DNA of 64,000 bases from Caldicellulosiruptor morganii (GCF_026810225.1 NZ_CP113865.1:2004001-2068000), one strand, 5' to 3'; shown: positions 30,593-40,898, counted from the stretch's first letter. Notes: generated by a model from the sequence alone, not told the origin. A program made the numbers and translations.

Positions 30593-31564
30593 CTATCCTC
30601 TGTTCTTTCTGATTTCTTCCAATATTTCAGGAGCCTTACCGCTGCATCCAAGAACATTTCTCAGTTTGTGCTTTACCATCTCTTTGATTGCCTCTCTGCC
30701 ATCCTTGAGATACTGTCTTGGGTCAAAATGGTCCGGATGCTCAAAAAGATGCTTTCTTATCGCTGCTGTCATTGCAAGTCTCAAGTCTGTGTCGATATTG
30801 ATCTTTCTTACCCCAAGCTCAGCAGCTTTTCTCAGCATATCTTCAGGTACACCCTTCGCACCCGGGATATTTCCGCCGTATTTGTTGCACATTTCAACAA
30901 ACTCCGGCAGGACTGTTGATGCACCATGAAGAACTATCGGAAAATCCTTTGGAAGCTTTTCAACAATCTTCTGGAGTCTTTCAAAGTCAAGCCTTGGTTC
31001 TCCTTTGAACTTGTAAGCACCGTGGCTTGTTCCAATTGCAACTGCCAGTGAATCAACACCCGTTCTTTCAACAAACTCTGCTGCCTGGTCAGGGTCTGTA
31101 AACGCCGCTTCATGCTCTGCAACCTTTACATTGTCTTCAATACCGGCAAGCTTACCAAGCTCTGCTTCAACCACAACTCCTCTTTCATGAGCATATTCAA
31201 CAACCTTTCTGGTAAGAGCAATGTTCTCTTCAAAAGGCAATCTTGAACCATCAATCATGACAGAGGTGAAGCCCCCGTCAATACACGCCTTGCAAATCTC
31301 AAAGTCCTCGCCATGGTCAAGGTGAAGTGCGATTGGTAAATCCCCCGAATCTTCCAGAGCAGCTTCAACAAGCTTTACAAGATAAACATGCTTTGCATAC
31401 TTTCTCGCACCTGCTGAAACCTGTAGGATAAGTGGTGCCTGCTCCTCCTTTGCCGCCTCAACAATCCCCTGGATGATCTCCATGTTGTTGACATTAAACG
31501 CTCCGATTGCATACCTTCCTTCTGCAGCCTTTTTGAACATCTCTTTTGTGGTAACAAGTGGCAT
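30593..31564 (-). CDS. fba: Class II fructose-1,6-bisphosphate aldolase
   Basis: Zinc-dependent aldolase of glycolysis and gluconeogenesis. The 323-residue sequence contains the metal ligands in LHLDHGED, later IGTSHGAYKF and VLHGASTV, and the substrate loop FTSVMIDGSRLPFEEN. The ribosome site GAGGAGG precedes the ATG. Upstream on the same strand is the PHP-domain gene. Confidence 0.97.
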   Translation of the reverse strand: MPLVTTKEMFKKAAEGRYAIGAFNVNNMEIIQGIVEAAKEEQAPLILQVSAGARKYAKHVYLVKLVEAALEDSGDLPIALHLDHGEDFEICKACIDGGFTSVMIDGSRLPFEENIALTRKVVEYAHERGVVVEAELGKLAGIEDNVKVAEHEAAFTDPDQAAEFVERTGVDSLAVAIGTSHGAYKFKGEPRLDFERLQKIVEKLPKDFPIVLHGASTVLPEFVEMCNKYGGNIPGAKGVPEDMLRKAAELGVRKINIDTDLRLAMTAAIRKHLFEHPDHFDPRQYLKDGREAIKEMVKHKLRNVLGCSGKAPEILEEIRKNRG

Positions 31565-31601
31565 TTTAAATTTACCTCCTCTTTTAACTTTTAAAATTTA
31601 C

Positions 31602-32330
31602 TCAAACATCTCTACCATGAAGCCTCAAGAACTCCAGAAAGCTCTCAAGGCTTTTGTTGACAATTAGATCCTGAGGAAAATCATACTCCTCAATCAGCTT
31701 GCGGGTAACATCACATCGTCCAATATCGGTCTTAAAATGCGCATCTGAACCCATGGCAATATAAACACCATATTTTTTGCAGAGCTTTAAAATCTCTATA
31801 CAGTTTTCTTTGCTCTTTTGCCTCACGTAAAATGATGCATTGTTTATCTCAATGGCTTTGTTGTACTCCTTTGCAGCCCTGACAACCGCTTCTCTGTCAA
31901 TCTCAAACAAGGGATTACCCGGGTGACCAATACAGTGAACATAAGGATTTTTTATGGCACCAATTAATGCCCTGGTATGGTCCGAAACTGTCCCGCTCGG
32001 GATACAAACATCATGCAGACTTGCGATGACAAAATCAAGTCTTTTCAGGGCACTTTCCGGAATGTCAATCGTCCCTTCATAGTCAATTATATTGGCTTCA
32101 CACCCTCTAAATATCATTATACCACTAATCTCTCTTGGCACAACAACCAGGTTGTAAAAATATAAACTGCTGCACGACCCTGGCATCTCAGGGCCGTGAT
32201 CAGTAATACAGATTCCTTTCAAACCTCTGTTTTTAGCCTCAAGCACCATTTCCTCCAATGTGTTGTAAGCATGCCCGCTCGCAATGGTATGACAGTGTGT
32301 TTCTACTTCCAAAAACATTATCTGGCTCAT
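31602..32330 (-). CDS. PHP-domain phosphoesterase (YcdX-like)
   Basis: Predicted trinuclear-metal phosphoesterase; the substrate is unknown. The 242-residue protein has the PHP signature ETHCHTIASGHAY, ITDHGPEM, ASLHDV, CIGHPGNP and GSDAHFKTDIG, all with histidine/aspartate metal ligands. Two nearby ATGs (32330 and 32318) are possible; neither has a strong ribosome site. It lies between fba and the sugar-phosphate isomerase gene. Confidence 0.88.
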   Translation of the reverse strand: MSQIMFLEVETHCHTIASGHAYNTLEEMVLEAKNRGLKGICITDHGPEMPGSCSSLYFYNLVVVPREISGIMIFRGCEANIIDYEGTIDIPESALKRLDFVIASLHDVCIPSGTVSDHTRALIGAIKNPYVHCIGHPGNPLFEIDREAVVRAAKEYNKAIEINNASFYVRQKSKENCIEILKLCKKYGVYIAMGSDAHFKTDIGRCDVTRKLIEEYDFPQDLIVNKSLESFLEFLRLHGRDV

Positions 32331-32346
32331 CTCTCATTCAAAATTT

Positions 32347-33411
32347 TTAGTCCTTTATCTCTGCAAGCTTGTTCTTCAATATATCAATCTTTTTAACAGG
32401 AGTTGGGTCGTTTTGATAAAGTGTAGCAAGATAGAGCGATACATAATCACCAAGATAGATGAGTGAAAACATCCTTGCAAGCCTTGAATTCCCTATTGAA
32501 TATATATCACTTACACCCGATACAACACCTTTGACAAGGTCCTTTGTGATGTCCATTCTTATTGCATTTCTTTTGTGGTCCTCAGTGTCATGAAGCATTA
32601 CAATCTCAAACAGCCCCAAAACATGCTTTGGCGACTCTGTCCCAACAATCTCGTTGTGGTTCAATTCAGAAAACACATTGAAATATGCAGGAGACTTTGA
32701 ATTTTCGCATATTTGCCCTTTCCATCTCTCTGCAATAACCTCTGTTGTACCACTGATTCCGTAAATGATGGGGAGTTTGTTCCATAACTTCAGCGTCAGT
32801 CTCTTAGCTAAATTCTTCTCCTCGGGAACCTCCGGCTTGTACCTTTCCCTCAGGTCACTTAAAACCTTTATTGTCTCCTCAACCTGGTCATCAACAGGAG
32901 AAATAAGCCCAATCCTGACAAACAGCATGAGCAGAGGAATAAACGAATAACCAAGTGCCGCCCTTGGTGAAAGCCCGCCGGGGATTGTAATTACATAATA
33001 TCCATCCTTTTCTGCCATCTCTTTTAGCTTTCCGCCTGTTGTGATAGCAATTATCTTTGCGCCCTTTGTCTTTGCATCCTGATATGCAGAAAGCGTCTCT
33101 TCTGTATTGCCTGAATAGCTTGAAGCAATAACAAGTGTTTTAGAATCGACATATGCAGGAAGTACATAGTCTCTGTTGACAATCACAGGTATCCTGCACT
33201 GGTCCAAAACAAAAACTCTCAGAAGGTTTCCGCCTATGGCAGAACCGCCAAGCCCTGTGATCACTACCTTATCTATATCTTCTGCTTTGATATCAACACT
33301 GATATTCCTGCCTATCTCGTAAGCCTTTTGAATCTGCTCAGGAAGATTGTAAACTGCCTGAAACATACCGCTCGGGTCGTTTTGTGCAATCATCTCAAGA
33401 TTGTCAAGCAT
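32347..33411 (-). CDS. Bifunctional phosphoglucose/phosphomannose isomerase
   Basis: SIS-fold enzyme interconverting glucose 6-phosphate, mannose 6-phosphate and fructose 6-phosphate. The 354-residue protein has two SIS modules; TGLGGSAIGGNLL and SYSGNTEETLSAY mark the first and the C-terminal half has HNEIVG and a terminal helix. The length fits the archaeal/bacterial PGI/PMI family rather than classical Pgi. AAAGGAGAAATGGGGAG precedes the ATG. Confidence 0.9.
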   Translation of the reverse strand: MLDNLEMIAQNDPSGMFQAVYNLPEQIQKAYEIGRNISVDIKAEDIDKVVITGLGGSAIGGNLLRVFVLDQCRIPVIVNRDYVLPAYVDSKTLVIASSYSGNTEETLSAYQDAKTKGAKIIAITTGGKLKEMAEKDGYYVITIPGGLSPRAALGYSFIPLLMLFVRIGLISPVDDQVEETIKVLSDLRERYKPEVPEEKNLAKRLTLKLWNKLPIIYGISGTTEVIAERWKGQICENSKSPAYFNVFSELNHNEIVGTESPKHVLGLFEIVMLHDTEDHKRNAIRMDITKDLVKGVVSGVSDIYSIGNSRLARMFSLIYLGDYVSLYLATLYQNDPTPVKKIDILKNKLAEIKD

Positions 33412-33520
33412 CTTCTCCCCATTTCTCCTTTCTTAAAAATTTCCTATTTCATAATATAATAATTTTTCATTTTTTTCAACTTTCAAAGCCATGCCATAGC
33501 CACAAAACACTCAGTCCATT

Positions 33521-34453
33521 TTACTCTGTTTCATTTCTGTTCATCTGGCTCTGAAGTCTTTCTGTCAAAGCCTTTGCAGCATTGTATCCCATCTTCCTTT
33601 GCCTGTTGTTCATCGCAGCAACTTCAACAATTATTGCTAAATTCCTCCCCGGGCGGACGGGTATTACAAGCGTGGGTACTTTTATCCCCAGTATTTCTAT
33701 GTACTGGTCATGAAGCCCCAGTCTTTCATACTCTTTGTCGGTTTTCCACGTCTCAAGCTGAATTACAAGATCAATTCTTTCAGAATCCTTTACACAACCA
33801 ACCCCAAAGAGGTTTTTCACATCCAGAATTCCAATACCTCTTATCTCTATCAGATGCCTGATAATCTCTGGAGCCTCACCCACAAGCGTCTTCTCAGAAA
33901 CCTTTCTTATCTCAACAGCATCATCAGCAACCAGAATATGCCCTCTTTTTACAAGCTCCAGAGCAGTCTCGCTTTTCCCAACCCCGCTTTCTCCAAGCAT
34001 CAAAACACCCTCACCATAAACGTTAACAAGCGTGCCATGACGGGTAATTCTTGGCGCAAGCTCATGTGTCAAAAATGTGCTGAGGTTTGTCATAAACCTT
34101 GTTGTAACCTCCGGTGTTCTCAAAAGCGGAATACCATACTTTTTGGAAAACTCCAGAAACTCTTCATACGGCTCTTGATTTGACGTAATTATCACACATG
34201 GAATCTGTCTTTGAAATAGCTTTTCAATTGCATTCCTTCTCTGTGCTTTTGTCATTGTTTTCAAATATGCCATTTCAGAGATACCTATAATCTGAATGCG
34301 CTCCTGATCAAAATATTCAAAAAAACCCATAAGCTGCAACGCCGGGCGGTTCAGGTTCATGTCCTTTATCTTCCTTGTCTCCATTCCCGGCACTTCTGAC
34401 AAAGGCTCCAGATTAAGCTCTTTTATTATCCTGCCAACTGTTGTATGGAACAA
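33521..34453 (-). CDS. hprK: HPr kinase/phosphorylase
   Basis: Phosphorylates and dephosphorylates Ser46 of HPr or Crh in response to fructose bisphosphate and phosphate, driving catabolite repression. The 310-residue protein has an N-terminal domain, Walker A GESGVGKS at 154-161, and the HprK signature [17 protein letters not shown]. The TTG start follows AAGGATGAG with an in-frame stop upstream. The likely target in this window is the Crh-like HPr at 59.5 kb. Confidence 0.95.
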   Translation of the reverse strand: MFHTTVGRIIKELNLEPLSEVPGMETRKIKDMNLNRPALQLMGFFEYFDQERIQIIGISEMAYLKTMTKAQRRNAIEKLFQRQIPCVIITSNQEPYEEFLEFSKKYGIPLLRTPEVTTRFMTNLSTFLTHELAPRITRHGTLVNVYGEGVLMLGESGVGKSETALELVKRGHILVADDAVEIRKVSEKTLVGEAPEIIRHLIEIRGIGILDVKNLFGVGCVKDSERIDLVIQLETWKTDKEYERLGLHDQYIEILGIKVPTLVIPVRPGRNLAIIVEVAAMNNRQRKMGYNAAKALTERLQSQMNRNETE

Positions 34454-34503
34454 CTCTTCATCTCATCCTTTCCTTTAATCCATTCTTTTTGCTTTAAAAT
34501 AAT

Positions 34504-36285
34504 CTAAATCCCTATTTTTTCTTTTATTTTCATTGCAACATCATAAGGTATATCAGCAGCCTTCACAATCTCTTCTATACTTGCTTTCCTTAGATTGTCT
34601 ATAGAACCAAACACTCTGAACAGTTTTAGCTTTCTCTTTTCGCCAATTCCCTCTATCTCATCAAGTATGGACTCATAAAGGTGCTTTTTCCTGAGCTCTC
34701 TGTGATATTTCACTGCAAACCTGTGGGTCTCTTCCTGGATTGCTGAAATCAGTTTGAAAACAAGAGCATCTTTCTGTATGCCCATCTCCTGCCCGTTGTA
34801 AATCAAATCCCTTGTTCTGTGCCTGTCATCCTTGACCATGCCTGCAACCGGAATACTCAAGCCCAGAGACTTCAAAACCTCAACTGCAGCGTTTACCTGA
34901 TTTTGTCCACCATCTATCAAAATGAGATCGGGCAGGCGTCCATGCTTTTCAGGGCTTGCAAAGCGGCGCATCAGCACCTCTTTTACACTTCTTATATCAT
35001 CCTGCCCTTCAAAGCTTTTGATTTTGAACTTTCTGTAAAAATCTTTATTAAATCTACCATCTTCAAATACAACAAGTGTTCCGACATTGTCTGACCCTGC
35101 AAGGTTGGATATATCATAGCTTTCTATCTTTTCTATCTCGTGGCTTATATTCAGCATATTTTTGAGGTGTAAAAGGGCTTCTGTGTAGTAATTTTCTACT
35201 TTCTGTTTATTGACAAGCAAAATTTCAGCGTTTTTCTTGGCCATTTCAAGAAGCTGCTTTTTATCGCCCTGCTTCGGAACAACAATTTTTGTTCTAAAAC
35301 CGTACAGTTTTTCTATCATCTCTTCTACACTGCCGCAATTTTCAACCAGGTGGGGAATTACAATCTCTTTCGGTACAGAGACAACATCCGAATAGTACTG
35401 TTCTAAAAATCTCTCAAATATCTGCTCATCGTTTTTCAAAACAAACTCTTCTTTGTTAATAAGTTTGCCATTTCTGATTATAAAAACAACTATACAGATG
35501 TTGGAAGAATCGCTTGCATAGTTTATCACATCCTCGCTTCTATCATCAGCATAAATAACCTTCTGTTTTGTAATAATCTGCTCCAAACTTGTAATTTTAT
35601 TTTTTATCTCCTGGGCTTTTTCAAACATTAGCTTATCTGCATACTCAAACATCTTCTTTTTAAGATCTTCAACAATCTCTTCGCCCCTGCCATTTAAAAC
35701 CTTTATGGCTTTTTCAACAAGCCCCTGGTACTCTTCTTCAGAAACATCGCCCTTGCAAACACCAAGACATCTTTCTATATAAAAATTCAGGCAAGGTCTT
35801 CCCCTGCCAAGCTGCTCAGGAAACTTCTTCTTGCATGTCCTCAGCATGAAAAGACTTTTTAAAAGCTCTATTGTCTGCCTGACAGAATACCCTTTTACAT
35901 ATGGTCCAAAATACTTTGCTCCGTCCTTTTCAACCTTCCTTGTTGTAACAAGCCTTGGAAACATCTCGTTTGTTATTTTGATATACTGATAGTTCTTGTC
36001 ATCCCGCAAAAGTACGTTGTATTTGGGTCTGTATTCTTTTATAAGGTTGCACTCTAAAATCAAAGCCTCAACCTCTGTGTCTGTGACAATATAGTCAAAA
36101 TCTTTAATCTTGCTTACCATAAGCCTTGTTTTTGGCGTCATATCTGAGTTTTGAAAATACTGTCTTACCCTGTTTCGCAAATTGACTGCCTTGCCCACGT
36201 ATATTACCCTGCCGTTCTCATCTTTCATTATATAGACACCTGGAGTTGTCGGAAGGTTTGCAAGCTTTTCCTGGATTGTCAGCAT
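34504..36285 (-). CDS. uvrC: Excinuclease ABC subunit C
   Basis: UvrC makes both incisions in nucleotide excision repair. The 593-residue protein has an N-terminal GIY-YIG nuclease (GVYIMKDENGRVIYVGKA), a central UVR motif (FEKAQEIKNKI), the RNase-H-like C-terminal nuclease (LILIDGGQNQVNAA) and a helix-hairpin-helix tail (LDEIEGIGEKRKLKLF). AAGGAGAGG precedes the ATG. Confidence 0.98.
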   Translation of the reverse strand: MLTIQEKLANLPTTPGVYIMKDENGRVIYVGKAVNLRNRVRQYFQNSDMTPKTRLMVSKIKDFDYIVTDTEVEALILECNLIKEYRPKYNVLLRDDKNYQYIKITNEMFPRLVTTRKVEKDGAKYFGPYVKGYSVRQTIELLKSLFMLRTCKKKFPEQLGRGRPCLNFYIERCLGVCKGDVSEEEYQGLVEKAIKVLNGRGEEIVEDLKKKMFEYADKLMFEKAQEIKNKITSLEQIITKQKVIYADDRSEDVINYASDSSNICIVVFIIRNGKLINKEEFVLKNDEQIFERFLEQYYSDVVSVPKEIVIPHLVENCGSVEEMIEKLYGFRTKIVVPKQGDKKQLLEMAKKNAEILLVNKQKVENYYTEALLHLKNMLNISHEIEKIESYDISNLAGSDNVGTLVVFEDGRFNKDFYRKFKIKSFEGQDDIRSVKEVLMRRFASPEKHGRLPDLILIDGGQNQVNAAVEVLKSLGLSIPVAGMVKDDRHRTRDLIYNGQEMGIQKDALVFKLISAIQEETHRFAVKYHRELRKKHLYESILDEIEGIGEKRKLKLFRVFGSIDNLRKASIEEIVKAADIPYDVAMKIKEKIGI

Positions 36286-36347
36286 TTTTTGCCCTCTCCT
36301 TCTCTGTCTTTAAAAGCTCCCTATTGAATTATCTAAGACAAAACAAC

Positions 36348-37574
36348 CTACTGGTTTTGGCTTTTCTCTGTTATTGTCACTTTTATGTAAGAGGGTGATA
36401 CCTCTACATTTTCAATATTGTCTGGCTTTTCCAACATGACTGGCAGGCTATAATCTCCCTGTGTTAAATTTGAAACATCAACATATGCTCTAAAACGGGA
36501 AAAATCTATTGAACTTTGATTGCTCTGGTAATACTTTATAGTAAGTGTAACCCTGTCAGGGCTCAGGCTTGCCAGATACTTGCTCTCAAGATCTTTTACC
36601 TCAACCGGTATGGTAATTGACTTCTGGACAATTGAATCAGTATAGATAGTTATCACAACCTGTTTGACATTGTCCAGAGCCTTTATGTTCTTGGGAAGGT
36701 TAAAATCAAACTGGAATGTTGAAACATTTTCCAGCATTCGCGCATCAACTGTCCCTACAACAATTTCATTCAGGGAATTTATATCCTCTTCCTTCCCGGC
36801 AACATTGATTGTTGAAGGCTTCAATACAATCCTTGAAATAATTTTACCCGGAGGAAGCTGACCTTTGAACTTTACGGTAAGCGGCACCTGTTTTGTTTTC
36901 AATATATCAACATAAACATCTATGCTTTTTTGAGACAAATCAAAAAGCGATGTTATATCCTTGCCTTTCATATCCAGAACTTTGACAGGAACAGAAGCTT
37001 TAAAAGATCTATCATTCAGGCTAAGATTTAACTGAGCAACGCACTTTGAAATCTCTTTTATATCACTCTCTGCACCCTTTATACTGATAACATTCGGCTC
37101 CTCCTGGTAGCTATTTATTATGTAGCCCTTTTTGGGATTTCCGTTTATCTCTACTGTGACATCCTTCTGAATTGTCACAAGATTGTCAATGTTCACCACC
37201 ACATTTTTGGGATACACACTTTCTATATTGATTCTATGGTAGGGGTTGTTTATATTGACTGGAAGCTTTATCTCTCCTGTCTGTCTTACATCAGAAAAAT
37301 CTACCACTGCCTGAATGTTCTTTTCATCCACCTTGCCCAGCTCATCCTGAGTACCACTGACAACTATTCTAACCTCTTTTGCATCCGACTGTGTCATAAC
37401 AAGCCCCTTCGACAGGGTGGAGATATTGTAGCGTATTGGCACTATTAGCTCTCTTTTCTTTATAGGATTTATGATGCTATTTACATAAAACCACAGAATG
37501 ATAGCAATAAATACTGACAGGACCCTCAGCCAGAACGTATCATCTTTTGGTTTTTTGAGCTCAATCTTTTTCAA
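36348..37574 (-). CDS. cdaR: CdaR (YbbR-domain regulator of CdaA)
   Basis: Extracytoplasmic regulator of the c-di-AMP synthase CdaA. The 408-residue protein has one N-terminal transmembrane helix (about 15-35: WLRVLSVFIAIILWFYVNS) followed by four YbbR beta repeats, each with hydrophobic sheets such as VSGTQDELGKVDEKNIQAVVDFSDV. The TTG start lies 3 nt after the cdaA stop. The adjacent glmM of the usual cdaA-cdaR-glmM operon is absent here. Confidence 0.92.
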   Translation of the reverse strand: MKKIELKKPKDDTFWLRVLSVFIAIILWFYVNSIINPIKKRELIVPIRYNISTLSKGLVMTQSDAKEVRIVVSGTQDELGKVDEKNIQAVVDFSDVRQTGEIKLPVNINNPYHRINIESVYPKNVVVNIDNLVTIQKDVTVEINGNPKKGYIINSYQEEPNVISIKGAESDIKEISKCVAQLNLSLNDRSFKASVPVKVLDMKGKDITSLFDLSQKSIDVYVDILKTKQVPLTVKFKGQLPPGKIISRIVLKPSTINVAGKEEDINSLNEIVVGTVDARMLENVSTFQFDFNLPKNIKALDNVKQVVITIYTDSIVQKSITIPVEVKDLESKYLASLSPDRVTLTIKYYQSNQSSIDFSRFRAYVDVSNLTQGDYSLPVMLEKPDNIENVEVSPSYIKVTITEKSQNQ

Positions 37575-37577
37575 ATC

Positions 37578-38435
37578 CTAACGCCTCCACTTGAATATGT
37601 TAAAACCGTTTTTCTCCTTTTCAGTTTTAAGTGGTCTTAAAAGTATCTTCCTCAATGCCTCCGGACCCAAGTTTCGCGTAAGCCCTCCATTGTAAGCAAC
37701 AGATATAATCCCTGTTTCTTCTGATACAACTATGGCTGTAGCATCCGAGTTTTCTGAAATACCAAGCGCTGCCCTGTGCCGTGTACCAAGCTCTTTGCTT
37801 ATGTACCTGTTCTCCGAAAGGGGTAAAAAGCACGCAGCCGCTTTTATCTTCCCATCTCTTATAATTACAGCACCATCGTGCAGTGGAGTATTTGGAATAA
37901 AAATATTAATAAGAAGCTGGGATGATATCTCAGAGTCAATTATAATCCCTGTGTTGATTATATCGCCTATCTTTGTCTGCCCTTCAACAACTATCAGCGC
38001 ACCAATTTTATTCTTTGAAAGATACATCACAGCTTTTATAATCTCCTCAACACTATTCTGCCACTTCAAAATTGCCTCTTCATCAGAACCAACCCAGAAG
38101 AACTTTCCCCAGATTTTGCTTCTTCCAATCTCCTCCAATGCACGCCTCAGCTCTGGCTGGAAGACTATCAAAAGAGCCAGGACACCATATGAAAGGGTGT
38201 TTGTCAGAAGCCAGTTTATAACATTCAGGTTCAGCCATTTACTGACCTGAGTTATAACTATCAAAATCACAATTCCTTTTATGAGCTGATACGCCCTTGT
38301 GTCCTTTATCCACACAATTATTTTGTATATCACAAATGACACAATTGCAATGTCAATAATATCAAACGGCGTTATTCTTATTAAGGAGATATTCCTGAAA
38401 AACTCCTGAATATAAAAAGAAAGGTCCTTTACCAA
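37578..38435 (-). CDS. cdaA: Diadenylate cyclase CdaA
   Basis: Makes the second messenger c-di-AMP from two ATP. It has three N-terminal membrane helices (about 20-85 of the ORF) and a cytosolic DAC domain with the DGA motif in PLHDGAVIIRDGK and the RHR motif in GTRHRAALGI. The TTG at 38435 is chosen because GGGGG lies 8 nt upstream; the open frame extends to a GTG at 38450. It heads the cdaA-cdaR pair. Confidence 0.95.
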   Translation of the reverse strand: MVKDLSFYIQEFFRNISLIRITPFDIIDIAIVSFVIYKIIVWIKDTRAYQLIKGIVILIVITQVSKWLNLNVINWLLTNTLSYGVLALLIVFQPELRRALEEIGRSKIWGKFFWVGSDEEAILKWQNSVEEIIKAVMYLSKNKIGALIVVEGQTKIGDIINTGIIIDSEISSQLLINIFIPNTPLHDGAVIIRDGKIKAAACFLPLSENRYISKELGTRHRAALGISENSDATAIVVSEETGIISVAYNGGLTRNLGPEALRKILLRPLKTEKEKNGFNIFKWRR

Positions 38436-38459
38436 ATCAAATTCCCCCACACTGCTTTT

Positions 38460-39308
38460 TTAAATATTCCCCAGATATACATACATCAAATACTTCTTTG
38501 CAATCTCTCTGAGTCTGTATAGCGTCTCTTTTGGTGTTGGTGGCAAAGTCATTTTGTATCTCGGAAAATACCTGGTCAAATGCAAAGGGATTCTATCATC
38601 AATTGACGAAAGCCACTTTGCAAGGTTTTCCATCTCTTCTTCGGAATCGTTTAAGGTTGGAATTATAAGTGTTGTTATTTCAACGTGAATCTTTTTGCTA
38701 CAGATTTCAATAAACTTCTTGACACTTTCCAAATCACCACTGCATACCTTCTTGTAAAACTCGTCATTGAATGCCTTTAAATCGATATTTGCAGCATCTA
38801 TTACATCAAGAAGTTCTAAAAGTGGCTCTTCATTTAAATACCCGTTTGTCACAAGCACTGTTTTAAACCCCTCTTCTTTGAACCTCTTTGCAACATCCAC
38901 TACGTACTCAAACCAGATTGTCGGTTCATTGTAGGTAAATGCAATCCCAATACAGTCTTTGTCCTTCTTCGCAAGCTCAATCAAACGTTCTGTATCAACT
39001 TCAAACACACTGGGAGTTAGCTGAGAGATCTCATAGTTCTGGCAATGCAGGCATCTGAACGAACATCCAAATGTCCCTATTGAAAGTATGGTCGATCCCG
39101 GATAAAAGTGGTAAAGCGGCTTTTTCTCTATCGGGTCAAACGCAATTGAGGATATATACCCGTAGTTCAATGAGTAGAGCTTTCCATCAATGTTTTTTCT
39201 TGCCCTGCAAAAACCAGTATTGCCGGGCAAAATAACACACTCATGCGGGCATAGCCTGCACTTTACCTTTTTATTTTCCAATTTTTCATAGTACCTTGCC
39301 TCAACCAT
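38460..39308 (-). CDS. amrS: AmmeMemoRadiSam system radical SAM enzyme
   Basis: Radical SAM member of the widespread but functionally undefined AmmeMemoRadiSam set. The 282-residue protein has an N-terminal cysteine motif (CRLCPHEC), the radical SAM site CSFRCLHC, and otherwise resembles pyruvate-formate-lyase-activase-type enzymes. It lies 16 nt after the fused AmmeMemo gene, so the two form an operon. Substrate unknown. Confidence 0.9.
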   Translation of the reverse strand: MVEARYYEKLENKKVKCRLCPHECVILPGNTGFCRARKNIDGKLYSLNYGYISSIAFDPIEKKPLYHFYPGSTILSIGTFGCSFRCLHCQNYEISQLTPSVFEVDTERLIELAKKDKDCIGIAFTYNEPTIWFEYVVDVAKRFKEEGFKTVLVTNGYLNEEPLLELLDVIDAANIDLKAFNDEFYKKVCSGDLESVKKFIEICSKKIHVEITTLIIPTLNDSEEEMENLAKWLSSIDDRIPLHLTRYFPRYKMTLPPTPKETLYRLREIAKKYLMYVYLGNI

Positions 39309-39323
39309 CTTTACCTACTTCCC

Positions 39324-40721
39324 CTACTTGTGCCTTTCAACTGTAAACCTTTCTATCTCAAAATCCTCTCTGTCATAGTCAATCCCCGCTTTTCTGCAGG
39401 CAATCCTCAGCTGCTCTTCGACTGTGTCAACACCCTCTAAATCAGGAAGCAAAAGCCCCTGTCTTGCACCTTTTCTGACAATCACACCGTACTTTTTGGG
39501 GTCAAGTTCTGAGATTGAATTTACCTTTTCAGGCGTGCTCAAGATATCTACATCATAAACCAGAGAATCAAGCTCATCTTCTGTGACCTCTTCAAACCTC
39601 GGGTCGTGAAAACCTGCCGCAACAGCGTTTTTGATTATCTCCTTTGCAATGTTTTCTTGCGTTGGATAAATTGTGCCTATACATCCTCTAAGGTTTCCAT
39701 CCTTTTTGATTGATACAAAAACACCTGCCCTCTCTTTTAGCATCCGCTCTGTAACATACTCTGGTATATAGTCCATATACCTTCTGTGCCTTACATAGTA
39801 CTCCAAGCTCTCTCTTGCAAGTCTTATATATTCATCTTCATTTTCTCTGAGTTTCTTGAGCCTTTGTTCTTTTTTAATAGCTATCTCATCAAGAAGGGAT
39901 GCAGCAGTACCTTTTTGATAAAATCCAGCAACACAGTACCCTACCCCAAACGGTCCTTCATAAGAGTAAACCTTTGATTCTATCTCATAGCCATCAAATG
40001 CCCCAATTAGCACCTTTATTGACCTAAAACCGCATTCTGCAGCTTTTTCTGAAAATTCAGGTTCAATATCATAAAGTCCTTTAATATCACTCTTTTGCAA
40101 AAGGTCAACCAAAAGCCTGTCAAACTCAACACCTTCTCTGGCAAAACCATAGGGTCCATCTTCTTTTAGCTTGTGTGAAAGGTCACCGGAAGCAACAATC
40201 AAGCCTTTTTTTCCATGCTTTTCAAGAGCTTTTCTTATTATCATTCCATATTTATACAGCTTCATATCATCAACCATACAGTAAGCAGTGTGAATAAGTT
40301 CAAAATCTCTATATTTTTTGGTTATAAAATACAGTGGAACCATTGCACCATGGTCAAGCTCTCGCGAAACTCCATATCTTCTTTCAATCCTGTCTGTCAC
40401 AAATCCAACGCTCAAACCCTCTTCTTTGCTCATTTTTGCTATATCTTCAACTATCTCAAGATTATTGCCAAACCTAAACTCAACCCCCCGCACACCCCAT
40501 CTTGCAAGGCTACCTTCAATGATTGGTCTGTCATTCAAAAAGAAGACATCTGAAAAGATAGGCGCATGCGGTGATATAATAACAATTACATCAGGCTTGT
40601 ACTCTGAAATCTCATCCGTCACTTTTTCCAGTGCATCCAAGGTTGCCTGACATTTTTTCTCTTCGCCATTTCCAATTCTGTCAATCAGAATTGGGGGATG
40701 TGGCAACAAATACCCTACCAT
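39324..40721 (-). CDS. Fused Memo/extradiol-dioxygenase-like and AMMECR1 protein (AmmeMemoRadiSam A/B)
   Basis: A 465-residue fusion. The N-terminal part (about 1-270) is a class III extradiol-dioxygenase-like/Memo fold starting MVGYLLPHPPILIDRIG, with metal-type histidines in SPHAPIF and ELDHGAMVPLYF. The C-terminal part (about 285-465) is AMMECR1, with SIKKDGNLRGCIGTIYP. Together with amrS this one gene supplies all AmmeMemoRadiSam modules. Activity is unproven; it likely modifies or processes a small substrate or protein. Confidence 0.9.
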   Translation of the reverse strand: MVGYLLPHPPILIDRIGNGEEKKCQATLDALEKVTDEISEYKPDVIVIISPHAPIFSDVFFLNDRPIIEGSLARWGVRGVEFRFGNNLEIVEDIAKMSKEEGLSVGFVTDRIERRYGVSRELDHGAMVPLYFITKKYRDFELIHTAYCMVDDMKLYKYGMIIRKALEKHGKKGLIVASGDLSHKLKEDGPYGFAREGVEFDRLLVDLLQKSDIKGLYDIEPEFSEKAAECGFRSIKVLIGAFDGYEIESKVYSYEGPFGVGYCVAGFYQKGTAASLLDEIAIKKEQRLKKLRENEDEYIRLARESLEYYVRHRRYMDYIPEYVTERMLKERAGVFVSIKKDGNLRGCIGTIYPTQENIAKEIIKNAVAAGFHDPRFEEVTEDELDSLVYDVDILSTPEKVNSISELDPKKYGVIVRKGARQGLLLPDLEGVDTVEEQLRIACRKAGIDYDREDFEIERFTVERHK

Positions 40722-40833
40722 TTTTGCCTTCTCCTTACTTTGATCTTTTTAAGTTTTTCATATATAATATTTTACCCTTTTTTTATCCTGCCTTCTACTA
40801 CTGAAATGTTAAAAAGTTGTTACAAATTGCAAA

Positions 40834-40878
40834 ACAAAAAGGCCAGCTTTTAAAGCACATCAAAAAGCCAGCCTTTTG
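40834..40878 (-). terminator. Terminator after the sugar-isomerase gene
   Basis: On the minus strand AAAAGGCTGGCTTTTT pairs with AAAAGCTGGCCTTTTT, with two G-U pairs in the centre, followed by a T-run. Fits the end of the LacI-regulated transcript. Confidence 0.75.
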
Positions 40879-40898
40879 AAATAAAAACTTGGAAGTAT

